Source: Aestuariibius violaceus (GTDB lineage Bacteria; Pseudomonadota; Alphaproteobacteria; Rhodobacterales; Rhodobacteraceae). Taken from it: a stretch of DNA of 64,000 bases. The notes under the pieces were generated by a model that was not told where the DNA came from, searched no databases, and was given only the letters and a program-made list of their open reading frames with translations. Both the position numbers and the translations under genes were made by a program. Position 1 is the stretch's first letter, and each line of letters begins with the position of its first letter. Shown here piece by piece: positions 17,957 through 26,652 of the stretch. Where the stretch lies: assembly GCF_040779325.2 (NCBI RefSeq), contig NZ_JBFONT020000001.1, forward strand, positions 992,001 through 1,056,000, written 5' to 3'.

Positions 17957-18664
17957 ATGGATAATACAGGAAGCACTTCCGGGATTACTGCGGGAAAGAG
18001 ACTCTTTGATCTGGGCCTTGCTTCGGTTCTGACGATCGCCCTTGCACCTCTGTGGCTTGGTCTTGCTATGCTGATACTTGTCAAAGACGGTCGCCCGGTT
18101 CTCTTTCTGTCCGAAAGGATGAAGACCCCGCATGAGAGCTTCAATCTCTGGAAGTTTCGCACCATGCGTGTCGCTGACGATCCTGGTACAGGTGTCTCTG
18201 GTGGCGACAAGACTGAGCGGATAACCGCAACCGGCACTATCTTGCGCAGAATTCGCGCTGATGAGATTCCACAACTTTTCAACGTTTTACGCGGCGATCT
18301 CAGCTTTGTCGGTCCACGCCCGCCGCTGCGGGTCTACGTCGAACGGTTCCCCGATCTCTATGCGGATGTCCTGAGCTGCAGGCCGGGCATTACCGGGCTT
18401 GCCACATTGGTCTTCGCTCGGCATGAGGCGCAACTCCTCGCTGCCTGCCGCACGCCTCAAGAGACCGACGCCGTTTACGCCCGGCGCTGCGTGCCGCGAA
18501 AGGCTCGGCTCGATCGCATCTATGCGCGCAATCGATCGTTTACCCTCGACCTCTGGATCCTCACCCAAACGCTCCGCCTTGTCGCTGGCGGGCGCCTCCG
18601 CCGTCCAAGTCGACAGGGGTGGGCCATCACAGCAGAGAATCGCCCAAGCAATTCAACAGGTTGA
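17957..18664 (+). CDS. undecaprenyl-phosphate sugar phosphotransferase (Bac_transf)
   Basis: A 235-residue membrane enzyme that starts polysaccharide repeat assembly by moving a sugar phosphate onto undecaprenyl phosphate. It has one N-terminal membrane helix (GLASVLTIALAPLWLGLAML) and the family motifs ESFNLWKFRTM, LRRIRADEIPQLFNVLRGDLSFVGPRPP and CRPGITGLA. It lacks the four-helix N-terminal domain of WbaP, so it is the short PglC-like form. ATG 17957 is chosen; the frame is open back to 17921. Confidence 0.88.
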   Translation: MDNTGSTSGITAGKRLFDLGLASVLTIALAPLWLGLAMLILVKDGRPVLFLSERMKTPHESFNLWKFRTMRVADDPGTGVSGGDKTERITATGTILRRIRADEIPQLFNVLRGDLSFVGPRPPLRVYVERFPDLYADVLSCRPGITGLATLVFARHEAQLLAACRTPQETDAVYARRCVPRKARLDRIYARNRSFTLDLWILTQTLRLVAGGRLRRPSRQGWAITAENRPSNSTG

Positions 18665-18801
18665 GTCTGAGCGCTTGCTTTGACAGCCCAACTGGCCCTA
18701 AGAGAATGGTCAACAATGATCGAGGCGTCAGGGGGTGACGCAGCCTTGAATCCAATTCTGTGCCTCGCAACTGGCCTCTGCACCATCGGACCTAAAGCAT
18801 C

Positions 18802-20685
18802 ATGATAATGGATGCGCTCCAGCGTCTGACGCGTCGGCAACGGCAGGGGTTCCTCTTCCTCACAGACCTCGCCGTGGTCCCGATCGCCCTGTGGTGCAGC
18901 CTCGCCATCGAAGGCTCCGAGCGCCCGCTCTATGACCTCTTTACCCAAGTTGACGGAGCGATCGTGGCCATCGCCATCGCCGCGCTCGTCTCGGTCATGC
19001 TCGGCATGCCGCGGGTAAGGCTGAAGAGCTACGACACCAACGGCCTCGTCCGAAGCGGTGTCTATTCGGCCGTCCTCAGCAGCGTCCTTGCCCTTCTCGG
19101 CTGGATTGCAGGCTACAGCGATCCGGGCTTCTGGATCACCTTTGCGATGTGCTTCTTCATCGGCTCGGCGATGCTCCGGCTTGCGATGCTCCAGATCGTA
19201 TTGATTGCCTACCGCCGTGCCGGGCCGCGCCGCCGCGTGTTGATCTACGGTGCAGGATCCACGGGCTTGCAACTTGCCACCGCGCTTCGCCACGACGAAT
19301 CCGTCGAACCAGTCGGCTTCATCGACGATAACCCCGCTATGCAAGGCCTTTCCATCGCGGGCCTGCCGGTCGCAAGCTCCGCCAAGATCGAAAAACTGAT
19401 CAGGAAGCGGGATGTCAGTCTGGTCTGTCTCGCGATGCCCTCGCTTTCAGCCCCCCGCCTCAACCAGATCGCCCGGCGGCTTGAGGCGCTTGGCGTCGAT
19501 GTGCAGGCTCTGCCCTCTTTCGCCCAGCTTATCGGTGCTGAGGCACTGGCCGACAAGCTCACCCCGGTCCGCCCCGATACCTTCGTCGGCCGGGAGACCT
19601 TCAATTGCACCCCTGATCTCGGCTGCGACGTTTATAGTGGCCGTTCGATCCTCGTTACCGGGGCAGGCGGCTCCATCGGATCAGAGCTCTGCAGACAGCT
19701 CCTCGGATGCCGCCCAACCCGGCTTGTTCTCTTCGACGTGTCCGAGGCCGCGCTCTACCAGATCGAAAGGGAACTCTCCGACCTTGCCCCGGCGGATGTC
19801 GAAGTCATCCCCAGCCTAGGATCGGTGACCGACGATCGTCAGATCCGAGACGCGCTCGACCGCTACCAGATCGATGTCGTCCTCCATGCGGCGGCCTATA
19901 AGCATGTACCGCTCGTCGAAGCGAACCCGCTGCCAGGTCTCTCCAACAACGTTCTCGGCACCGCAGCGCTCGCACGGGCTGCGAAGGCCGCCGGCTGTGA
20001 ACGTTTTGTCCTCGTCTCCTCAGACAAAGCGGTGCGGCCAAAGGGCATCATGGGGGCCTCCAAAAGGCTGGCCGAGATGGCGGTGCAGGACCTCGCCTCC
20101 CGCCCCGGCGATACGATCTTCGCCATGGTGCGCTTCGGCAACGTGCTTGGTTCCTCCGGTTCGGTCGTCCCGCTCTTTCAGGATCAGGTTGCTCGCGGCG
20201 GACCGCTGACCGTCACGCATGAGGATGTCACTCGCTTCTTCATGACCGTGACCGAGGCCGCGCGCCTCGTTCTCCTGTCCGGTTCCTTCGCCAAGGGTGG
20301 AGAGGTGTTCGTGCTCGACATGGGAACCCCCGTCCCGATCAAGGACCTTGCCCGGCAGGTCATCGAAAGCTCCGGCTACACCGTTCGCGATGCCGACAAC
20401 CCCGACGGCGATATCGAGATCGCGATCACCGGCCTGCGCCCGGGGGAGAAACTGCACGAAGAACTTCTCGTCGGTGAGGACCGGCTAGAAACGGCGCATG
20501 AAAAAATCTTCGCCGCCCGCGAACGCCACCCGTCTGAGATCGAGGTTGCTGGTGCCTTTCGCGCCCTGACGGCCGCCATAGATGCCAATGATGAGGCCGC
20601 CGCCCGCAAAACGATCGCTCGTTATGTCGAAGGCTATAGGGCCGACGACAGCGTCAGCGAAGGTGTCGCAGCTCCACGGGGTTAG
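18802..20685 (+). CDS. membrane-bound nucleotide-sugar 4,6-dehydratase (CapD/WbpM type)
   Basis: A 627-residue protein. Four membrane helices lie in the first ~140 residues and a CoA-binding-like Rossmann domain at about 145-260 (RVLIYGAGSTGLQLA). The C-terminal SDR dehydratase has the motifs ILVTGAGGSIGSELCRQ, SSDKAVRP and MGASKRLAEM. The usual YxxxK tyrosine is replaced by methionine (MGASK), as in the WbpM/FlaA1 family. It likely makes UDP-4-keto-6-deoxy sugars for the surface polysaccharide. The stop converges on the YggT gene. Confidence 0.9.
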   Translation: MIMDALQRLTRRQRQGFLFLTDLAVVPIALWCSLAIEGSERPLYDLFTQVDGAIVAIAIAALVSVMLGMPRVRLKSYDTNGLVRSGVYSAVLSSVLALLGWIAGYSDPGFWITFAMCFFIGSAMLRLAMLQIVLIAYRRAGPRRRVLIYGAGSTGLQLATALRHDESVEPVGFIDDNPAMQGLSIAGLPVASSAKIEKLIRKRDVSLVCLAMPSLSAPRLNQIARRLEALGVDVQALPSFAQLIGAEALADKLTPVRPDTFVGRETFNCTPDLGCDVYSGRSILVTGAGGSIGSELCRQLLGCRPTRLVLFDVSEAALYQIERELSDLAPADVEVIPSLGSVTDDRQIRDALDRYQIDVVLHAAAYKHVPLVEANPLPGLSNNVLGTAALARAAKAAGCERFVLVSSDKAVRPKGIMGASKRLAEMAVQDLASRPGDTIFAMVRFGNVLGSSGSVVPLFQDQVARGGPLTVTHEDVTRFFMTVTEAARLVLLSGSFAKGGEVFVLDMGTPVPIKDLARQVIESSGYTVRDADNPDGDIEIAITGLRPGEKLHEELLVGEDRLETAHEKIFAARERHPSEIEVAGAFRALTAAIDANDEAAARKTIARYVEGYRADDSVSEGVAAPRG

Positions 20686-20969
20686 ACGAAGGCAGGCAGA
20701 TTGTTTCGGATGATGATCTCGACCGCATAGATCGCGAACAGCGCAACTAGCGGCGACAGGTCAACACCGCCCATCTGCGGCAGAAAGCGCCGGATTGGTT
20801 CGTAGATGGGCTCAAGGACGCGCTGCAGACCGTACCAGATCTGGGCAACGACCGGCTGACGCAGGTTCAGAACCTGGAAATTGATTAGCCAGCTCAGAAT
20901 GAAATGCGCGAAGATAATGATCTTCGCGATGCCTAGCGCCAAAAGCACGATCTGCAAAAAGGATACCAT
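20682..20969 (-). CDS. YggT family membrane protein
   Basis: A 95-residue inner-membrane protein with two hydrophobic segments, about residues 5-28 and 68-88. The linker LEPIYEPIRRFLPQMGGVDLSP is the diagnostic YggT motif (P-x-R-x-x-P-x-x-G-x-D-x-S-P). YggT proteins have been linked to osmotic stress and cell division, but the mechanism is unknown. Its stop overlaps the dehydratase stop on the other strand. Confidence 0.9.
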   Translation of the reverse strand: MVSFLQIVLLALGIAKIIIFAHFILSWLINFQVLNLRQPVVAQIWYGLQRVLEPIYEPIRRFLPQMGGVDLSPLVALFAIYAVEIIIRNNLPAFV

Positions 20970-21099
20970 CGGACCTCCGTTTCAGACGCCAGACCTAGGC
21001 GCTCGGAACGGGGCGGGCAAGACCCGCCGCGCCTGCCGCGCCGTTCCGGTTGACCCGGCCCCAACCCTCCGCAAGGGTCCGCCGCGAAGGAGACGGCAA

Positions 21100-21633
21100 A
21101 TGTATCCATTCCTGCGCCTCGCCAAAGAGATGTGGCTGCACCGCGATGCTCCCGATTTGGGTCTGACCGAGGCGCATATCAGCCGCCACCGCTGCTGGCC
21201 GCACGATATCGACGGGTTCCTCGAGATGAATAACGGCCGGATCCTTACGATCCTCGACCTCGGCCGCCTCGTCCTCGCCAAGCGCACGGGCCTTCTCACC
21301 ACGCTCCGCGAGAAGAAATGGGGGTTGACCATGGCGGGTGTCTCTGTCCGCTACCGCAAGCGCATCCCGACGTTCCAGACGTTCACAACGGTCAGTCGCG
21401 CCGTCGGCTGGGATCACCGTTTCTTCTATATCGACCAGCAAATCTGGATTGGAGAGGACTGCGCCGTTCAGGCCCTCTACCGCTCGGCCATCGTCGAGAA
21501 GGGCAAGATGGTTGATCCGACACGCGTGTTCGAGGCGCTCGGCGCAGGCAGCGAAAGCCCCGATCTGCCCGATTGGGTAGCGAACTGGATCGCGGCAGAT
21601 GCAACACGGCCCTGGCCGCCCGACCGTCATTAG
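21100..21633 (+). CDS. hot-dog fold acyl-CoA thioesterase-like protein
   Basis: A 177-residue protein starting at ATG 21100, with AAGGAG at good spacing; the frame is open further upstream but without support. The sequence HRCWPHDIDGFLEMNNGRILTILDLGR matches the 4HBT/THEM6-like active-site helix (D-x-x-x-E-M-N-N-x-R). FFYIDQQIW and the alternating strands that follow fit the hot-dog fold. It probably hydrolyses a thioester; the substrate is unknown. Confidence 0.8.
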   Translation: MYPFLRLAKEMWLHRDAPDLGLTEAHISRHRCWPHDIDGFLEMNNGRILTILDLGRLVLAKRTGLLTTLREKKWGLTMAGVSVRYRKRIPTFQTFTTVSRAVGWDHRFFYIDQQIWIGEDCAVQALYRSAIVEKGKMVDPTRVFEALGAGSESPDLPDWVANWIAADATRPWPPDRH

Positions 21634-21696
21634 GCGTTCGCTGCTTGCCACACAGCCTCCCGCTCTGTCTTATCCGGCCACCGGGCAGGAGAACCA

Positions 21697-23094
21697 ATGA
21701 GCGAGATAACAAAAAGAAAACGCATCTGGGGCTGGATGGCTTTCGATTTCGCGACCCAACCCTACTATACGCTTGGTCTGACCTTCGTTTTCGGTCCCTA
21801 CTTCGCTGCCGTCGCTGCCGACTACTTCCTCGGCACCGGGCTTAATGAAACCGCCTCCGATGCCCGCGCCCAATCCGTCTGGTCCTTAGGTCAGACCATT
21901 GCAGGCATGTTCGTTGCCTTCACCGCCCCCATCCTGGGCATCTTCGCCGACCGCTCGGGCCGCAAGATGCCGTGGATCATCTTCTTTTCGGTCCTTTACG
22001 TCATCGGCGCCTGGTCGCTCTGGTGGATGACGCCGGATGGCGCGAACCTCTACCTGATGCTCCTCCTCTTCTATGTCGGCTTCATAGCGGGCGAGAGCAT
22101 GTTGAACTTCGTCAACGCCTACTTGCCGTCGCTCGGAACCGAAGCCGAGGCTGGCCAGATCTCCGGCTCCGGAGCAGCCTTCGGGTATGTGGGCGGGGTT
22201 CTTGCCCTCTTCATCATGCTGCTCTTTCTGGCTGAGAATGAAACCGGCCGCACCCTGATCGGCCTGGATCCGATCCTCGGCCTCGACCCGGAAACCCGCG
22301 AAGGTACCCGATCCGTCGGGCCGGTCATCGCGCTCTGGTTCATCGTCTTCATGATCCCCTTCTTCCTCTACGTCCGGGACGACGCGGTGAAGACGGCGAC
22401 CGAAAAGGTCGGAGGCCTCGGCAGCGAGCTTAGGACACTTGCCCGGACAGTTGTCCGTCGCCGCAGCCTCGGGGCGTTCCTGCTGTCCTCAATGCTTTAC
22501 CGCGACGCGCTCAACGCGCTTTATGCCTTCGGCGGCGTCTACGCGACGCTCGTTCTCGACTGGTCGATCATCCAGATCGGCATCTTCGGGATCGTCGGTG
22601 CCGTTACCGCCGCGATCGTCACCTGGATCGGCGGCATGGCCGACCGGCGCTTCGGCCCCAAGCCCGTCATCATCACCTGTATCCTCGCTCTTGTCACCGT
22701 CTGCACGACGATCGTCGCCATGTCGCGCGAAAGCCTCTTCGGCATCCCGCTGGCCGAAGGCAGCGCGCTTCCCGACATCGTCTTCTACATCTGCGGCGCA
22801 ACGATCGGTGGTGCGGGCGGCGCAATCTACGCCGCCTCCCGCTCGATGATGGTCCGCCACGCCGACCCCGCCCGGCCCGCCGAAGCGTTCGGCCTCTTTG
22901 CGCTTTCGGGCAAAGCCACCGCCTTTCTTGCGCCCGCCCTCATCGCGCTCTTCACCTGGTTGCTGCAAGATGCTCGATTAGGTTTCATTCCGGTCATCTT
23001 TCTCTTCCTTATCGGCCTTGTTTTGCTAGTCTGGGTGGAAAAGGATGGAGACCGAGCCGAATGGTCCGCAGACTTGCAACCGCAGCCCTCCTGA
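21697..23094 (+). CDS. MFS transporter, Atg22/UMF1-like
   Basis: A 465-residue membrane protein with about twelve predicted helices. The opening WGWMAFDFATQPYYTLGLTFVFGPYF is typical of UMF1/vacuole-effluxer-like major facilitators. The loop after helix 2 has FADRSGRKMPW (MFS motif A), and a central cytoplasmic loop lies at about 210-245. Related proteins export amino acids; the substrate here is unknown. Its last 34 bp overlap the mepA start. Confidence 0.87.
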   Translation: MSEITKRKRIWGWMAFDFATQPYYTLGLTFVFGPYFAAVAADYFLGTGLNETASDARAQSVWSLGQTIAGMFVAFTAPILGIFADRSGRKMPWIIFFSVLYVIGAWSLWWMTPDGANLYLMLLLFYVGFIAGESMLNFVNAYLPSLGTEAEAGQISGSGAAFGYVGGVLALFIMLLFLAENETGRTLIGLDPILGLDPETREGTRSVGPVIALWFIVFMIPFFLYVRDDAVKTATEKVGGLGSELRTLARTVVRRRSLGAFLLSSMLYRDALNALYAFGGVYATLVLDWSIIQIGIFGIVGAVTAAIVTWIGGMADRRFGPKPVIITCILALVTVCTTIVAMSRESLFGIPLAEGSALPDIVFYICGATIGGAGGAIYAASRSMMVRHADPARPAEAFGLFALSGKATAFLAPALIALFTWLLQDARLGFIPVIFLFLIGLVLLVWVEKDGDRAEWSADLQPQPS

Positions 23095-23975
23095 TCCTCC
23101 TCGCCGCCTGCGGACCTGGGGAAGAAACCGCTACGGTCGTATCCACCCAAAGCGCGCCCGCCAATAACGGCGACACCCGCGTCGCAAAGCACCTCTTCGG
23201 GGCGGCCCAAATCTCTTCCCGGCAGGCCCCAGCCCCCTTAGGTGGCTATTCTCGCGGCTGTCAGGCCGGCGCGGTGCAACTGCCCGAGACGGGGCCGACC
23301 TGGCAAGCAATGCGCCTCTCTCGCAACCGCAACTGGGCCCAGCCTGTCGCCATCGACTATGTCCAGGACCTCAGCCGCTTCGCCGCCACACAGCCCGGCT
23401 GGAACGGGCTCTATATCGGCGATATGAGCCAGCCGCGCGGCGGCCCGATGACCAGCGGCCACCGCAGCCACCAGTCCGGTCTCGACATCGACATCTGGCT
23501 GCGCCCTGCAGACAATCTCCGCCTCAGCCCGCAGGCGCGCGAGAACATCTCGTCCATCTCCCTGCGCCGGGCCGAGGGGGCTTACACGAACGGCAACTGG
23601 ACTCAACAGCACATGAATATCCTGCGCCAGGCAGCCAGCGACCCCCGCGTCGCGCGGATCTTCATCTTCCCCGGCGCCAAGGTCGCCATGTGCGAAGCCG
23701 AAACAGGCAATCGCGACTGGCTCCGCAAGATCCGCCCCTGGTGGGGCCACCACTACCACTTCCACGTTCGCCTGAACTGCCCGCCGGGCGCGAGCGGGTG
23801 CGAAAGCCAGTCCCCCATCCCGGCCGGCGATGGTTGTGCCGACGCCCGCCAATGGGTGCGCAACATCCTCAACCCGCCCCCGCCGGATCCGAACGCCCCG
23901 CCGCCCAGACCCCGGCGAGAGATCACGATGGCGAACCTCCCCGCCCAATGCACCGCCGTCCTGACATCTGACTGA
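23061..23975 (+). CDS. mepA: penicillin-insensitive murein endopeptidase
   Basis: A 304-residue predicted lipoprotein (lipobox LLAAC) of the M74 LAS metallopeptidase family. It cleaves D-Ala-mDAP cross-links in periplasmic peptidoglycan. Zinc-site motifs are visible: SGHRSHQSGLDIDIW (H and D ligands) and WWGHHYHFHVRL (third ligand and catalytic HxH). The C-terminus is proline-rich. Six or more cysteines allow disulfides, as in E. coli MepA. It overlaps the preceding transporter gene and nearly abuts the next. Confidence 0.92.
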   Translation: MVRRLATAALLILLAACGPGEETATVVSTQSAPANNGDTRVAKHLFGAAQISSRQAPAPLGGYSRGCQAGAVQLPETGPTWQAMRLSRNRNWAQPVAIDYVQDLSRFAATQPGWNGLYIGDMSQPRGGPMTSGHRSHQSGLDIDIWLRPADNLRLSPQARENISSISLRRAEGAYTNGNWTQQHMNILRQAASDPRVARIFIFPGAKVAMCEAETGNRDWLRKIRPWWGHHYHFHVRLNCPPGASGCESQSPIPAGDGCADARQWVRNILNPPPPDPNAPPPRPRREITMANLPAQCTAVLTSD

Positions 23976-23976
23976 C

Positions 23977-24861
23977 TTGCTCCGATCAATAGCGCTCCTG
24001 CTCGCGGCAGCCCTGCCTTGCTGCGCGGCCCCGGAGGCCGAGTTGGTCGCGATGCGTGCTCTGGGAACGATACGAAACGAAACTGCGTTCGGCGGTTTCT
24101 CTGCAATCGAATATCAATCGGTTTCCTCGGACGATTTGCTTACAACTGGCAAGTTCACGATCATTACAGACCGCGGGAGCATCTATACCGGGCCGATCTT
24201 TCGCAACGATGCGGGCATTGGAACCGGGATAATCGACTTGGAACCAATTCTTGCCGAAGATCTTAGGCCCGTCGCCGAGTTGACAGGTACGGGCTTCGAT
24301 GCCGAGGGCCTAACGATTGCCGCCGATGCCCTCTACATCTCGTTCGAAGGCCAGCATCGCATTCTCCGCTATACTCTCGACGGTACCGTTTCGCGCCTCC
24401 CCGATCTGCCGCCCGAGGCTCGCCTTCAGCAAAACTCCGGAATCGAAGCGCTGGCGACCGACGACAACGGCAACGTCATCGCCATTCCCGAACGTTCCGG
24501 CCAACTCGACCGACCCTTCCCTGTCTTCAGCTTTGATGGCGTTGAGTGGTCTGTCCTCTTCAGCATCCCACGCGAAGGGCCCTTTCTCGTCGCAGGTGCG
24601 GACATCTTAGAAAACCGTCTCTATGTCCTCGAACGCGCCTTCACGGGCCTCGCCTTCCGCAGCCGCGTCAGAAGCTTCGCGATGGACGGCTCGGGCGAGC
24701 AAACACACCTCGAAACCCCTGCCTTCACCCACGACAACCTCGAAGGCATCACCGTCTTCCGCGACGAGATGGACAATTCGATCCGCCTCCTCATGATCTC
24801 CGACGACAACTTCAACCCGCTGCAGCAAACCCAGATCGTCGAATACCGCCTGCCCGATTGA
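23977..24861 (+). CDS. esterase-like activity of phytase family protein
   Basis: A 294-residue secreted protein with an N-terminal signal peptide (LLLAAALPCCAAPEA). The start is TTG 23977, directly after the mepA stop. The repeats FDAEGLTIAADALYISFEGQHRI, NSGIEALATDDNGNVIAIPE and HDNLEGITVFRDE are beta-propeller blades with the EGL/EGI signature of the phytase-like esterase family. It likely acts in the periplasm on a phosphate ester. No neighbour specifies the substrate. Confidence 0.8.
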   Translation: MLRSIALLLAAALPCCAAPEAELVAMRALGTIRNETAFGGFSAIEYQSVSSDDLLTTGKFTIITDRGSIYTGPIFRNDAGIGTGIIDLEPILAEDLRPVAELTGTGFDAEGLTIAADALYISFEGQHRILRYTLDGTVSRLPDLPPEARLQQNSGIEALATDDNGNVIAIPERSGQLDRPFPVFSFDGVEWSVLFSIPREGPFLVAGADILENRLYVLERAFTGLAFRSRVRSFAMDGSGEQTHLETPAFTHDNLEGITVFRDEMDNSIRLLMISDDNFNPLQQTQIVEYRLPD

Positions 24862-24945
24862 CCGGCACCGCGCTTTGCCCTACTCAGCCGCGTCCGCCAA
24901 CGTGGCGGGCCAAGTGCCGCACCCTTGTCAAAACGGATCAGTCCC

Positions 24946-25575
24946 ATGTCCCGCACGCTTCTGCCTGGCATCGCCGCCATGGCCGCCATCGTCGTCGCCT
25001 CGAACATCCTCGTGCAGTTCCTGCTGCTTGACGGGCTCCTCACCTGGGGCGCCTTCACCTACCCCTTCGCCTTCCTGGTGACCGACCTGATGAACCGCCT
25101 CTATGGCGCGGCACAGGCCCGCAAGGTCGTCTTCGCAGGCTTCGCCATCGGGATCGTCTGCTCGGTCATCGGCTCGCAGATCGTGCTGGAATACGGGCCC
25201 GCCGTCCCTCTCCGCGTCGCTATCGCTTCGGCCACCGCCTTCCTCGTCGCGCAACTCCTCGACGTCGCGATCTTCTCGCGCCTGCGCGAGGGCGTCTGGT
25301 GGCGCGCACCGCTCGTTTCGACCCTGATTGGCTCCACTGTGGACACCGCGCTCTTCTTCTTCATCGCCTTCTCCGCCGCCCTCACCTTCGGCGCCGCTGC
25401 AGACGCGAACATCGCCTGGGCACAGGACGCAGCGCCCCTCCTGCTGACCGGCCCCGAAGCCCCGCTCTGGGTGACACTCGCCATCGCAGACTGGGGTGTG
25501 AAGCTCTCCATCGCGCTGATCGCACTCATCCCGTTCCGCCTGATCGTGTCCCGCCTGCGGCAAGGCGCCGCCTGA
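24946..25575 (+). CDS. queuosine precursor transporter (YhhQ/VUT family)
   Basis: A 209-residue membrane protein with six hydrophobic segments. The features WGAFTYPFAFLVTDLMNRLYG and ATAFLVAQLLDVAIFSRLRE, then VSTLIGSTVDTALFFFIAF, are diagnostic for the VUT/YhhQ family that imports preQ0/preQ1 for queuosine tRNA modification. ATG 24946 is chosen, dropping seven upstream codons. The 84-bp gap before it has GC-rich inverted segments, but I cannot assign a known preQ1 riboswitch there. Confidence 0.9.
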   Translation: MSRTLLPGIAAMAAIVVASNILVQFLLLDGLLTWGAFTYPFAFLVTDLMNRLYGAAQARKVVFAGFAIGIVCSVIGSQIVLEYGPAVPLRVAIASATAFLVAQLLDVAIFSRLREGVWWRAPLVSTLIGSTVDTALFFFIAFSAALTFGAAADANIAWAQDAAPLLLTGPEAPLWVTLAIADWGVKLSIALIALIPFRLIVSRLRQGAA

Positions 25576-25603
25576 CCGCTCTCTGTGGTATTTTTCGTTT
25601 GGT

Positions 25604-25630
25604 AGAACGCAACATCTGTGGCAGCGTTCT
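25604..25630 (+). promoter_or_regulatory. hairpin upstream of the mini-ORF
   Basis: AGAACGC (25604-25610) pairs perfectly with GCGTTCT (25624-25630) around a 13-nt loop. It lies between the yhhQ stop and the extended Shine-Dalgarno at 25651. There is no U-run after it, so it is not a standard terminator. It may be the 5' end structure of the small transcript. Confidence 0.4.
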
Positions 25631-25664
25631 CCATAGGCGAAACATTGAGAAAGGAGGTGATCCA

Positions 25665-25721
25665 GTGATCAGAGAAACATTGGAGAGCGAGGTCGGGACA
25701 GCTTGGGAGGTCCGCCACTAG
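25665..25721 (+). CDS. 18-residue mini-ORF behind a near-perfect anti-16S Shine-Dalgarno
   Basis: GTG 25665 to TAG 25719-25721 encodes MIRETLESEVGTAWEVRH. The 15-nt AAGGAGGTGATCCAG (25651-25665) is complementary to the full 3' end of 16S rRNA, far more than usual, with GGAGG seven bases from the GTG. This makes translation likely. The peptide has no recognised family. It lies alone between yhhQ and a terminator. Confidence 0.5.
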   Translation: MIRETLESEVGTAWEVRH

Positions 25722-25789
25722 GCAATCCTGGTGGTGATACCCATCCCAGGTGGATCGTGATCTAACCGACCCACCTCCGTACTTCTCGG

Positions 25790-25823
25790 AAGGGCCGTTT
25801 CATCGCCGAAGCGGCCCTTTTTC
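25790..25823 (+). terminator. rho-independent terminator
   Basis: AAGGGCCG (25790-25797) pairs with CGGCCCTT (25812-25819), extended by TTC/GAA toward a six-base loop. A run of five T follows at 25818-25822. It ends the transcript carrying the mini-ORF and possibly read-through from yhhQ. Confidence 0.9.
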
Positions 25824-25938
25824 GTGCGAGGGACCAAGGATCAGAGAGCATCACGCCGCCAGAGCACAGCCGCGACCGGGTTGACGTTGCCGTCACCGCG
25901 TCGAAGGATCGGAATGACGTCTGGCGCGGAGATCACAA

Positions 25939-26649
25939 ATGGAAAGCGGCTGGTATATCCTCCTTCTCCTGTTGTTGCTGCCCTTTGCGACATCCCTCGA
26001 ATTTTCATTCGGAGACGATGATGATGACGACGATGACGGCGCCACGTTCGAGGGCACCGATCGCGATGAAAGGATTCGCGGCACCGAGGGCGACGACACC
26101 CTCCTGATGCGCGGCGGCGACGATGTCGCCTTTGGCGATGATGGCGACGACGTGATCGACGGTGGCAGCGGTGATGACGACCTCTTCGGCGAAGATGGGG
26201 ACGATGTCCTGACTGGCGGCTCGGGCCGTGACGAACTGGTCGGCGGCGAGGGCGCGGACGTCCTGCGTGGCGAAGATGGGGATGACCTGCTCGACGGGGC
26301 CGACCCCGACGATGACGGCGACCGCGACGTTCTGGACGGCGGCGACGGCGAGGATGAACTGATCGGCAACGAAGGCGACGTCATGACCGGGGGCGATGAC
26401 GACGACCGGTTCATCGTCGAAGAACCTGATGAAGACGGTCCGGCAGCGACGGTTACGGATTTCGATCCGGACAACGAGACCCTTATCCTCGAGCTTGATG
26501 AGGACGATATCGACGAGGATCTGATCGAGTTCGAGGATACCGACGACGGCGCCACGCTGAGCTACGACGGCGAGACCTATGTCGTCTTCGAAGGGCTCGA
26601 CGCCGACGATCTGGAAGACGCCGACATTGAAGTCGTCGCGACGGGCTGA
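25939..26649 (+). CDS. RTX-like calcium-binding protein with N-terminal membrane helix
   Basis: A 236-residue, highly acidic protein. Residues ~5-19 are a hydrophobic helix (WYILLLLLLLPFATS), followed by a run of eight aspartates. Residues ~36-150 hold about ten RTX nonapeptide-like repeats (GGDDVAFGDDG, GGSGDDDLFGEDG and similar) that would form a Ca2+-binding beta-roll. The tail is an acidic beta domain with DFDPDNETLILEL, common after RTX blocks. Unlike type I secreted RTX proteins it carries an N-terminal hydrophobic segment, so it may be anchored or Sec-exported. Confidence 0.85.
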   Translation: MESGWYILLLLLLLPFATSLEFSFGDDDDDDDDGATFEGTDRDERIRGTEGDDTLLMRGGDDVAFGDDGDDVIDGGSGDDDLFGEDGDDVLTGGSGRDELVGGEGADVLRGEDGDDLLDGADPDDDGDRDVLDGGDGEDELIGNEGDVMTGGDDDDRFIVEEPDEDGPAATVTDFDPDNETLILELDEDDIDEDLIEFEDTDDGATLSYDGETYVVFEGLDADDLEDADIEVVATG

Positions 26650-26652
26650 CCT

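Larger units (their letters stand above)
25644..25823 (+). ncRNA. candidate small regulatory mRNA/leader with mini-ORF
   Basis: A compact unit of about 180 nt. It contains the extended Shine-Dalgarno AAGGAGGTGATCCA, an 18-codon ORF and a structured 3' part, and ends in a strong rho-independent terminator. CACCTCC at 25772-25778 is exactly complementary to GGAGGTG at 25653-25659, so the RNA could hide its own ribosome binding site. No promoter is assigned. No known RNA family is recognised. Confidence 0.45.

Noticed and set aside
24862..24945. Possible preQ1 riboswitch before the queuosine precursor transporter
   Set aside because: GC-rich inverted segments are present but the A-rich tail and loop pattern of known preQ1 classes are not visible.
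25651..25665. Fragment of a 16S rRNA gene on the minus strand
   Set aside because: Only about 15 nt match the 16S 3' end; position before a GTG ORF fits a Shine-Dalgarno better.
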